Assembly (NCBI GenBank): GCA_943331855.1
Contig: CALQNE010000194.1
Span: 1-6,649 of the forward strand
DNA length: 6,649 nucleotides
DNA from: Bordetella parapertussis
Lineage (GTDB): Bacteria > Pseudomonadota > Gammaproteobacteria > Burkholderiales > Burkholderiaceae_B
Reading direction: 5' to 3'
The notes beneath the pieces are model-generated. The model saw only the letters and a program-made list of their open reading frames with translations, was not told where the DNA came from and ran no database searches. The position numbers and the translations under genes were made by a program. Position 1 is the first letter of the stretch; every line of letters starts with the position of its first letter. Of this stretch, positions 1 to 5,794 are shown one piece after another.

Positions 1-708
1 CGCATCTTGCAGTTGCCCGATCATTTTCTGATACGACAAAATCTGACCCGAGTAATGGCATCCTAATACAAACAGCCTGCGCAATAACGCTGGCTTATCG
101 ATGCGACTCAACTGCAAGACGTCTCGGCTAAGTGTTGGCTCAATAATCGAGTCAAGCACATAATCGCGCCACCGGGCCTCGTCTGCAATCAGCGAGGCCG
201 CGCCTGGATAGCCACCAAAGTAGATGAACTGCTCAAGACTCCAACCGAAAGCATCTCGCATTTCGGCGTACGACCAGTGAGGCACACGGATCAATTCAAA
301 ACGGCCAGCGAGGCTTTCGCTAACCCCCTTTTGCATTAAAAACTGAGACGAACCTAACAAGACGACGCGCAACGGCTGAGACGAATTGACTTGAAAGCTA
401 TCTTCATCCCACAGCATTTTGATCACTTCAGACCAGCGCTGAACCTTGTGCACTTCGTCTAGCACCAAGACGCAGGGTTGGTTTTGACTGACTCGCCGAG
501 CAATATCCCATTGCTGCTGCACCCAACCCGCATCCGGGCTACTAGGTAAATCGGCCGAGGCGTAATGGCCAACTCCCTCAAAACTTGCGATCGCCTGTTT
601 GGCAAGCGTGGTTTTGCCCACCTGGCGTGGACCAGACAAAACCTGCATGAACCGACGCGGCTCTTGAAGACGTTTACATAGCGTGGGGTACTGCAATCGA
701 TTGAACAT
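1..708 (-). CDS. AAA+ ATPase of the AAA_14/DUF4143 type, N-terminal 236 residues (partial, runs off left edge)
   Basis: The reading frame starts with ATG at 708 and stays open to the window edge, giving 236 residues. Seen in the sequence: a Walker A motif GPRQVGKTT (residues 26-34, Lys32), a Walker B motif VLVLDEVH (80-87, Asp84/Glu85), a sensor-like strand LLGSSQ (117-122), an Arg in AGRFE (Arg136) and a YFGGYPGA segment (163-170). The last 30 residues (from KPALLRRLF) resemble the start of the winged-helix part found in this family. Family members are commonly near 380-400 residues and end in a DUF4143 domain, so roughly the last third is probably outside the window. These proteins are putative cytoplasmic NTPases with no well-established substrate; I do not assign a pathway. 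No Shine-Dalgarno sequence precedes the ATG; an internal Met21 would cut into the strand before Walker A, so 708 is preferred. The gene has its own promoter/operator region at 712-756. Confidence 0.9.
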   Translation of the reverse strand, partial: MFNRLQYPTLCKRLQEPRRFMQVLSGPRQVGKTTLAKQAIASFEGVGHYASADLPSSPDAGWVQQQWDIARRVSQNQPCVLVLDEVHKVQRWSEVIKMLWDEDSFQVNSSQPLRVVLLGSSQFLMQKGVSESLAGRFELIRVPHWSYAEMRDAFGWSLEQFIYFGGYPGAASLIADEARWRDYVLDSIIEPTLSRDVLQLSRIDKPALLRRLFVLGCHYSGQILSYQKMIGQLQDA

Positions 709-714
709 TACAAA

Positions 715-734
715 TTACTCATTATATTGAGTAA
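715..734. promoter_or_regulatory. Palindromic operator-like site, copy 1 (proximal to the ATPase start)
   Basis: TTACTCATTATATTGAGTAA is a near-perfect palindrome. With its flanks it forms perfect 10-bp inverted arms (712-721 and 728-737) around a 6-bp centre. Read on the minus strand, it contains an exact TATAAT (721-726), so a protein bound here would cover the -10 box of the ATPase gene. Binding by a dimeric repressor, possibly autoregulatory, is inferred from the symmetry alone. Confidence 0.6.
721..726 (-). promoter_or_regulatory. Candidate -10 box for the ATPase gene
   Basis: The minus strand reads TATAAT, an exact sigma-70 -10 consensus, ending 12 bases before the ATG at 708. Transcription would start about 6 bases before the ATG, giving an almost leaderless mRNA, which fits the lack of a Shine-Dalgarno sequence. 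No good -35 hexamer lies at 16-18 bp spacing (AT-rich sequence such as ATATAT is there), so the promoter may be weak or activator-dependent. A weaker alternative -10, TAAAAT, lies at 734-739. Confidence 0.45.
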
Positions 735-736
735 TT

Positions 737-756
737 TTACACGATATATTGAGTAA
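737..756. promoter_or_regulatory. Palindromic operator-like site, copy 2 (distal)
   Basis: TTACACGATATATTGAGTAA matches copy 1 at 17 of 20 positions. The differences are at positions 5, 7 and 8, all in the left half, and the right 12 bases (TATATTGAGTAA) are identical. The copies are in the same orientation, 22 bp from start to start, about two helical turns, so both would face the same side of the DNA. This suggests cooperative binding of two dimers; the regulator is unknown. Confidence 0.5.
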
Positions 757-838
757 GTTGTAGTTTACCTATGAAAATAAAGAATACCTATACTGGAAAT
801 CGCCCAGAAATCCAATGAAGCGGCGGCTGGTCTTAACA

Positions 839-1822
839 CTAATCAATCGTAATCTTGACCCCTTCTGTTTTAAGCAAGTTAGACAGTTTTTGCGTTTCCT
901 CATTCAAAAACTGCCTGAACTCCTCTTGCGTACGCGACTGCAGCACGAGCCCCGTTCTGGCAATCGCCTGTTTCACAGCCGGATCGGCAACCGCTTGACT
1001 AAGTGCTTCATGCAATTGTGCTTGCAACGACTGGGGAACATCTTTTGCGGTAAAAAATCCGTACCAAGTACCAAACACCATCTCGACACCGAGTTCTTTG
1101 AAGGTGGGCACCTCAGGTGCATCAGGATGACGCTCTGTCGCAGCGATCGCAATCGCCTTTAATCGACCTGCCTTCACATTCGTCATGCCAGTCGGAATAT
1201 CAAAAATTCCCATTAACTGGCCACCAAACAAATCATTTAAAGCAGGACCCATACCCTTATACGGAACATGAGTGATTTTTACGCTCGCCGCATGCGCAAA
1301 CAACTCAGCCGCAATATGTGCACTTGAACCATTACCCGAAGAACCTAGCACCAAGCCACTCGGATTTATTTTTGCCATCTCAAGGACTTGAGTTAAATTT
1401 TGAGGTGACAGTTTTGCGTTGAGATAAAGCAAACTTGGTGCGGTTCCAATCAGCATCAAAGGCGAAAGCGCGTTCGGTAAATAGCTCAACTGTTCTTTGA
1501 GCAAAGGATTCGACGTATAGGCGTAGGCGACTAAGAGCAGGGTATAGCCATCCGCAGGCGCCTGACTCACGTACTGGGTTCCGATCACTGTACCCCCACC
1601 TCCGCGATTTTCGGTGACAACCGATTGACCCCATTTTTGCGAAAGATAGTTTGCGATCGATCTCGCAAAAATATCGGTGCTGCCACCAGGCGGATACGGG
1701 ACAACAATCGTGACACGCCTCTCAGGAAATGCTGCGGCGCACGAAAGGCTTTCGATTAAGAGCGCGAAAGCAATTAAAGCCTGCATGAACAGTTGCTTCA
1801 TTGAAAACGTTGATGCATTCAT
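839..1822 (-). CDS. Bug/TctC-family periplasmic solute-binding receptor
   Basis: This 327-residue protein is a full-length member of the Bug (TctC-like) family of extracytoplasmic receptors. In known cases these bind small carboxylates, amides or similar ligands and deliver them to TctAB-type membrane transporters, or act as sensors. Seen: a hydrophobic signal peptide (about residues 8-31, ending SCAAA before FPERR), the first-lobe motif VPYPPGGSTDIFAR (41-54), ENRGGGGTVIGTQYVSQAPA (71-90) followed by DGYTLL, the hinge/second-lobe motif HVPYKGMGPALNDLFGGQL (185-203) and VPTFKELGV (238-246). No membrane subunits are adjacent, which is usual for 'orphan' Bug proteins, so the ligand cannot be predicted. 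Start choice is uncertain: ATG at 1822 gives a 7-residue extension, whereas ATG at 1801 (MKQLFMQ) gives a more typical signal peptide; neither has a clear Shine-Dalgarno sequence. The stop is TAG at 839-841. It is transcribed divergently from the serine hydrolase. Confidence 0.93.
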   Translation of the reverse strand: MNASTFSMKQLFMQALIAFALLIESLSCAAAFPERRVTIVVPYPPGGSTDIFARSIANYLSQKWGQSVVTENRGGGGTVIGTQYVSQAPADGYTLLLVAYAYTSNPLLKEQLSYLPNALSPLMLIGTAPSLLYLNAKLSPQNLTQVLEMAKINPSGLVLGSSGNGSSAHIAAELFAHAASVKITHVPYKGMGPALNDLFGGQLMGIFDIPTGMTNVKAGRLKAIAIAATERHPDAPEVPTFKELGVEMVFGTWYGFFTAKDVPQSLQAQLHEALSQAVADPAVKQAIARTGLVLQSRTQEEFRQFLNEETQKLSNLLKTEGVKITID

Positions 1823-1841
1823 AAGAAAGATATTATCAATT

Positions 1842-1907
1842 ATGATTCCTCATATTAAGCGACTCGAAGATCTGGTTGCCCTAAAGAAGATCTCAGAATA
1901 TATATAA
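1842..1907 (+). pseudogene. Possible N-terminal remnant of a LysR-type regulator, or chance small ORF
   Basis: An ATG at 1842 opens a 21-codon frame ending in TAA at 1905-1907. Its product contains KRLEDLVALKKISEYI, which resembles the beginning of LysR-type regulators, where a 'LxxFVALAEExSF' pattern precedes the helix-turn-helix. LysR genes are common neighbours of Bug receptor genes. The match is very short, there is no ribosome binding site, and the remainder of a regulator is absent. It overlaps the likely promoter of the hydrolase, so it may simply be promoter DNA that happens to be open. Confidence 0.2.
1876..1904 (+). promoter_or_regulatory. Candidate sigma-70 promoter for the serine hydrolase
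   Basis: A TTGCCC hexamer (1876-1881) and a TATATA hexamer (1899-1904) are separated by 17 bp, the optimal sigma-70 spacing. Transcription would begin near 1911, leaving a leader of about 27 bases that includes the GGAG ribosome binding site. An 8-bp repeat GAAGATCT occurs on either side of the -35 (1866-1873 and 1886-1893). Confidence 0.45.
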
Positions 1908-1926
1908 CTATTGGCAACAACCCGAC

Positions 1927-1930
1927 GGAG
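1927..1930 (+). promoter_or_regulatory. Ribosome binding site that fixes the hydrolase start
   Basis: GGAG lies 7 bases upstream of the ATG at 1938. This supports the ATG over the in-frame TTG at 1911, which has no such site, would add arginine-rich residues before the signal peptide, and coincides with the predicted transcription start. Confidence 0.8.
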
Positions 1931-1937
1931 ACAGACG

Positions 1938-3215
1938 ATGAAATTCAAAATCAGTGCAGTAATCGCAGCAGTCGCAATCACCTCAAGTACAGGCCTACAT
2001 GCCCAAACCCCGGCAGCCCCCCTCCCGACAGCCACACCACAATCGCAAGGCTTTTCTGACGATGGCATCAAGCGGCTCGATGCTTTCTTTAAAAAAGAAG
2101 TTGCCGACAACCGGATGCCAGGTGCTGTCGTTGCCGTCACCAAGAACGGCAAACTCGTCATTTACGAAGCCTACGGTTATCGAAATAAAGCCACGAACAC
2201 GGCCATGACCACCGACACTATTTTTGCGTTGGCCTCAATGACCAAAGTGATGACAACGGTCAGTGCGTTGACGTTTTACGAAGAAGCAAAAATGCCTTTG
2301 AATGCTTCTGTCGCCAACTGGTTTCCGCAATTCAAAACGATGAAGCTTGGTGTGCTTGCTGCCGATGGCACTTTAACCACGGTACCCGCAAAAAAGCCCG
2401 TCACGATTCAAGATTTAATGCGTCACACCAATGGTTTAACGTATGGTGGTCGCGGTGCAACGGCTATTCATAAACAATTTCCAGCTTCGTCTTCAAATTC
2501 TGCATTTGATTTAGATGGCAAACAATTTATTGAGAAGCTCGCATCCGCGCCTTTGCTCTATGAACCAGGTACCGCATGGGATTATGGGTTTGGCTTAGAT
2601 GTGCTCGGCTTGATTCAAGAGCAGATCACTGGAAAAACACTCAACGAAGTCATGCGTGAGAGAATTTTCAGCAAACTCGGCATGGTCGATACCGGATTTG
2701 ACGTTGCAGCAAAAGACGCCAGCCGTTTTGCGCAACCACTACCCAACGACACACTCACGGGCAAACCGCAAAGCATGCCGATCTTGACCGCAAAACTCAA
2801 GTATGACTGCGGTGGAGGTTGCGCTTACGGTACTGCCGGCGACTACATCCGCTTTGGGCAAATGCTGTTGAACGGCGGCTCGCTTGAAGGCAAACGTGTG
2901 CTCGCTCCTCAAACGGTTGCTTTTATGACCGCTAACCATTTAGATGCGGGTATTCAAAACCGCGTTGCGGTGACTGAACCTGCACGGGTCGGCTATGGCT
3001 TCGGTTTAGGCGTTGCTGTTCGTACTGAACGCGGCATGTCAGCGATTAACGGTAATGTCGGAGATTTCTCTTGGAACGGCGCGTACGGCACCACTTTTTG
3101 GGCTGATCCAAAAGAAAATATGGTGGTAGTCGTGATGGCCGCAACGCCAGGCGAAGTGCGTAAAGAGTACCGAGAAAAAATCAATGCGTTGATTTATAGC
3201 GCACTAGAGAAATAG
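1938..3215 (+). CDS. Exported serine hydrolase, beta-lactamase/family VIII esterase fold
   Basis: This 425-residue protein has a Sec signal peptide (residues 1-22, probable cut LHA|Q) and the serine beta-lactamase-like transpeptidase fold (Pfam Beta-lactamase). Seen: the nucleophile motif S100-M-T-K103, the second-motif tyrosine in AWDYGFGLDVLG (Tyr216), and the C-terminal W379-N-G in SWNGAYGTTFWADP. Classical class C beta-lactamases have Y-x-N and K-T-G; here they are Y-G-F and W-N-G. A W-x-G motif is known from family VIII carboxylesterases such as EstB, so an esterase, amidase or D-peptide hydrolase activity is more likely than true beta-lactamase activity. The length fits secreted members of this group. 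Two cysteines (C291 and C295 in DCGGGCAYGTAGDY) sit in a loop and could form a disulfide in the periplasm. The gene is monocistronic in appearance: own promoter, GGAG ribosome site, hairpin after the stop. The substrate is unknown. Confidence 0.9.
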   Translation: MKFKISAVIAAVAITSSTGLHAQTPAAPLPTATPQSQGFSDDGIKRLDAFFKKEVADNRMPGAVVAVTKNGKLVIYEAYGYRNKATNTAMTTDTIFALASMTKVMTTVSALTFYEEAKMPLNASVANWFPQFKTMKLGVLAADGTLTTVPAKKPVTIQDLMRHTNGLTYGGRGATAIHKQFPASSSNSAFDLDGKQFIEKLASAPLLYEPGTAWDYGFGLDVLGLIQEQITGKTLNEVMRERIFSKLGMVDTGFDVAAKDASRFAQPLPNDTLTGKPQSMPILTAKLKYDCGGGCAYGTAGDYIRFGQMLLNGGSLEGKRVLAPQTVAFMTANHLDAGIQNRVAVTEPARVGYGFGLGVAVRTERGMSAINGNVGDFSWNGAYGTTFWADPKENMVVVVMAATPGEVRKEYREKINALIYSALEK

Positions 3216-3224
3216 TCGATTGAA

Positions 3225-3258
3225 TCATTCACGGCATAAAGTGTGATGCCGTGAATGA
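3225..3258 (+). terminator. Hairpin after the serine hydrolase, probable terminator
   Basis: TCATTCACGGCAT (3225-3237) and its exact reverse complement (3246-3258) form a perfect 13-bp stem with an 8-base loop, beginning 9 bases after the hydrolase stop codon. No T-run follows directly; the nearest T-rich stretch, CTTCTTTTCC, begins about 10 bases downstream. Termination or 3'-end protection is therefore likely, but it is not a textbook intrinsic terminator. Confidence 0.55.
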
Positions 3259-3360
3259 GTACCATCACTTCTTTTCCTGACTAGCATTAAAACGTTGTTT
3301 AAACCCATACCGCCAGAAAGGATTACAGTAGAGGCGACGAATTACCGTCATTCTTAAACG

Positions 3361-3375
3361 ATGACTCACCGATGA
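3361..3375 (+). other. Four-codon mini-ORF overlapping the adaptor start
   Basis: ATG ACT CAC CGA TGA encodes M-T-H-R and ends in a TGA that overlaps the adaptor ATG as ATGA (3372-3375). It lies within a 9-bp direct repeat, CGATGACTC (3359-3367 and 3370-3378), so it may come from a small tandem duplication of the start region. Neither ATG has a clear Shine-Dalgarno sequence; the nearest purine run, GAGG at 3331-3334, is 26 bases upstream. Whether it is translated is unknown. Confidence 0.25.
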
Positions 3376-4589
3376 CTCTTAAACGCCCGATACAAATTGC
3401 CTTGCTTGGCTGTGTGATTTTGGGACTCGTTATTGGTTTTCGGGCTTGGCAAGGTCCGCTTGTGCCTGCTTATCAGCTCAAAAAGACTGATCTGACTCAA
3501 AATGTCGTCGCGACTGGCCGAATTGTTTCGACATCGCGAGTGCAGGTAAACACCGAGATTGCCGGTATCGTACTTGAGCGTCGCGTCAAAGAAGGTGATC
3601 GAGTCAACGCAGGTGATGTCCTCATTGTTTTGCGCGCTGACGATCTGGCTGCAAAGGCGCAAGAGGCGCAAGCGACTCTTGAACAGCTGCAGCGCGCGCG
3701 TCGACCACAGGCCCTTGCAGCGTTGCGCCAAGCTGAAGCGCAGTTTGCTCAGACGCAACGCGAAGTGAAACGTCGCCGCGATCTTTTTAACGCCGACTCA
3801 ATTTCGCGCGAAGTGCGCGAGCAGGCCGAAAATCAAGAAAACACTGCTAAAGAAGCGCTTGAGCAAGCGCGCTTACTTGTGGCCTCGCTTGAGCCAGGCG
3901 CTTCAGAAGAAAACGTCTTGCGCGAACGTCTGGCTGCCGCGCGCGCTTTGCTAGAGAAGACCACCATTCGGGCGCAAGCGGCGGGCACGATCTTGACACG
4001 TAACGTTGAACCAGGCGATGCGGTTCAACCCACTGGCAAAGCCTTGCTTGAAATCGCCCGCGCCGGTGACACCGAAATTCTGATCCCTCTAGACGAACGT
4101 AACATTGGCAACATCGCAATCGGACAAATCGGTGTGTGCATCGCTGACGCCTACCCCAGCCGCCCGTTCAAAGCCTTTGTCAACTTCATCTCACCAACAG
4201 TCGACCCTCAACGCGGCACCGTCGACATTCGGTTAAAAATCGACCCAGTGCCAGCCGGCCTTAAACAAGATATGACACTCTCGGTCGATATCGTCACCGC
4301 CGAGCGTTCAAATACACTGGTGATACCTAATGACGCCTTACTTTCAGTCGTTGGCACGCAAGCAAACGTGCTCACCGTGCAAAGCGGCAAAGTCGTACGC
4401 ACCACTGTCGAACTTGGCCTCAGAGGCTTAGCACTCACTGAAATCAAACACGGTCTCAAAGCAGATGACTGGGTATTGTTAACAGCCATTGCCAAAGAAG
4501 GTACGCGGGTTCGCCTGGCCGCTCAACCAATCCCCACGAACACCCAAGGCCTGTCGTCGCGTAAAGAAACGCCAGTCAAGTTCAACTGA
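3372..4589 (+). CDS. HlyD/MacA-type periplasmic adaptor subunit of an ABC exporter
   Basis: This 405-residue membrane fusion protein would link the inner-membrane transporter to an outer-membrane channel. Domains in order: short cytoplasmic N-terminus and one membrane anchor (about residues 7-24, LLGCVILGLVIGF); first lipoyl half (about 60-88, with AGIVLERRVKEGDRVNAGD); a long alpha-helical coiled-coil hairpin rich in Ala, Glu, Gln and Arg (about 92-195); second lipoyl half (about 198-228, with AGTILTRNVEPGDAVQPTG); beta-barrel domain (about 230-310, with TVDPQRGTVDIRLKID); and a membrane-proximal region (about 312-385). Length and layout match MacA-like adaptors. The start at 3372 is the only usable one: the frame is open back to a TAA at 3300 but has no ATG, GTG or TTG. 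It is the first gene of a three-gene operon, with the permease starting 2 bases after its stop. I see no convincing promoter upstream. Confidence 0.92.
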   Translation: MTLKRPIQIALLGCVILGLVIGFRAWQGPLVPAYQLKKTDLTQNVVATGRIVSTSRVQVNTEIAGIVLERRVKEGDRVNAGDVLIVLRADDLAAKAQEAQATLEQLQRARRPQALAALRQAEAQFAQTQREVKRRRDLFNADSISREVREQAENQENTAKEALEQARLLVASLEPGASEENVLRERLAAARALLEKTTIRAQAAGTILTRNVEPGDAVQPTGKALLEIARAGDTEILIPLDERNIGNIAIGQIGVCIADAYPSRPFKAFVNFISPTVDPQRGTVDIRLKIDPVPAGLKQDMTLSVDIVTAERSNTLVIPNDALLSVVGTQANVLTVQSGKVVRTTVELGLRGLALTEIKHGLKADDWVLLTAIAKEGTRVRLAAQPIPTNTQGLSSRKETPVKFN

Positions 4590-4591
4590 CA

Positions 4592-5794
4592 ATGTGGATT
4601 GAATCAACCATTGCATTGAAGTTTATGCGTCAAGGACGTACTCAAACCGCGCTAATCATGGTGGGGATTTCAGTTGGCGTCTCAGTCATTGTTTTAATTA
4701 CGTCACTCATTCTTGGCCTGCAAAGCAACATCATCGCTCGCACGCTGGGCACCCAGTCGCACATCCGCGTTCAACCGCCGGATGAAAAAAATATCATTAC
4801 GCCTAGCCGCGAAGGTACTGTGGCGTTAGTCACTGAAGACAAGCGCGCGCAACGACTACGCTCAATCCTGAACTGGCAAGATGTACGCGACACTCTCGAT
4901 ACCCTGCCAGAAATCAAAGCGGTATCGCCAGTCGTGTCAGGCCCGGCCTTCGCCCGCAAAGGCGAAGTCTTTAAATCGATTTCAATTCTTGGGATTGATC
5001 CGCCTCGTTATGAAAAAATTATCCCGATCAGTACAGATATTATTTCTGGCAGGTTCAAAGTCGGTGCAGGCGATGCCGTCATCGGAAAACTACTCGCAGA
5101 CGACTTGGGTTTAAGAGCCGGCAATAAATTACGCATCGAGTCGGGTGATGGTCGCGTCGCAATCGTCACCATTGCCGGTATTTTTGAAATCGGTGTTCGT
5201 GACTTAGATGCCCGCTTTGTATACGTGGACTTGAAACAAGCACAATCTTTATTAGGTTTATACGGGGGTATTAATCTGATTGACCTGACGGTGCAAGATT
5301 TGTTTCGCGCTGATGCGACGGCTAGCAGAATCTCGCGTCTGACGGGCCTGAAAGCCGAAAGTTGGATGGAGACCAATGCTCAACTGGTCAACGCGCTCGC
5401 CTCGCAAAGCCTGTCGACCTCGATCATTACTTTTTTTGTCGCGCTCTCTGTGGCTTTTGGTATCGCCAGCGTTTTAGCGATTAGCGTCACCCAGCGCACG
5501 CGAGAAATCGGGATCTTACGTGCCATGGGTATTCGACGTTCACAAATGCTACAGGTATTTTTATTTCAAGGCGGGATACTGGGGCTGATTGGTTCGGTTG
5601 TCGGTGCGAGTCTTGGCTACGGGTTAGTGATGGCATTTAATATTTTTGGTCCGAAGCTCTTTTATATCGACGTTCCGTCATCCTTAATGGGCAGCGCGGC
5701 AGCGATTGCTACTGTAGTCGGCATACTGGCAGCGTTGGCACCTGCGTGGCGGGCCTCAAGACTGGACCCAGTCCAGGCGATTCGTTATGTCTGA
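4592..5794 (+). CDS. MacB/LolE-type ABC transporter permease (FtsX family)
   Basis: This 400-residue inner-membrane protein has the four-helix topology of type VII (MacB/LolCE/FtsX) ABC permeases. Helix 1 is at about residues 20-43. A large periplasmic MacB_PCD-like domain follows (about 45-270, with SPVVSGPAF and DAVIGKLLADDLGLRAGNKL). Helices 2-4 are at about 276-298, 322-348 and 364-386. The cytoplasmic loop QRTREIGILRAMGIRRSQML (301-320) is the conserved coupling segment that contacts the ATPase, and the C-terminus PAWRASRLDPVQAIRYV is typical of the FtsX domain. Transporters of this class do not carry substrate through the membrane; they use periplasmic movements to drive export or lipid extraction. 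The start has no Shine-Dalgarno sequence and lies 2 bases after the adaptor stop, so translational coupling is likely. Only one permease gene is present, implying a homodimer as in MacB, unlike the LolC/LolE pair. Confidence 0.93.
   Translation: MWIESTIALKFMRQGRTQTALIMVGISVGVSVIVLITSLILGLQSNIIARTLGTQSHIRVQPPDEKNIITPSREGTVALVTEDKRAQRLRSILNWQDVRDTLDTLPEIKAVSPVVSGPAFARKGEVFKSISILGIDPPRYEKIIPISTDIISGRFKVGAGDAVIGKLLADDLGLRAGNKLRIESGDGRVAIVTIAGIFEIGVRDLDARFVYVDLKQAQSLLGLYGGINLIDLTVQDLFRADATASRISRLTGLKAESWMETNAQLVNALASQSLSTSIITFFVALSVAFGIASVLAISVTQRTREIGILRAMGIRRSQMLQVFLFQGGILGLIGSVVGASLGYGLVMAFNIFGPKLFYIDVPSSLMGSAAAIATVVGILAALAPAWRASRLDPVQAIRYV

Noticed and set aside
815..1162. Open frame on the plus strand inside the receptor gene
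   Set aside because: It is antisense to a clear Bug-family protein, has no ribosome site, and its product has no recognisable motif.
1911..1937. TTG at 1911 as the start of the serine hydrolase
   Set aside because: The ATG at 1938 has a well-placed GGAG and gives a clean signal peptide; the TTG coincides with the predicted transcription start and adds an arginine-rich stretch.
1938..3215. Calling the serine hydrolase a class C beta-lactamase resistance gene
   Set aside because: The SxxK motif is shared by many hydrolases; the Y-x-N and K-T-G motifs are replaced by Y-G-F and W-N-G, which points to an esterase-type member.
3297..3304. GTTTAAAC palindrome in the gap before the adaptor gene
   Set aside because: An isolated 8-bp AT-rich palindrome with no second copy or promoter alignment; expected by chance.
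3277..3305. CTGACT and TAAACC as a promoter for the exporter operon
   Set aside because: The spacing is 17 bp, but the -10 matches the consensus poorly; not strong enough to report as a promoter.
3366..3758. Open frame of 130 codons on the minus strand, antisense to the adaptor start
   Set aside because: It lies opposite the anchor and lipoyl region of a well-supported adaptor gene; its product shows no domain and is explained by codon bias of the sense gene.
5008..5376. Open frame of 122 codons on the minus strand inside the permease gene
   Set aside because: It is antisense to the periplasmic domain of the permease and has no recognisable features.
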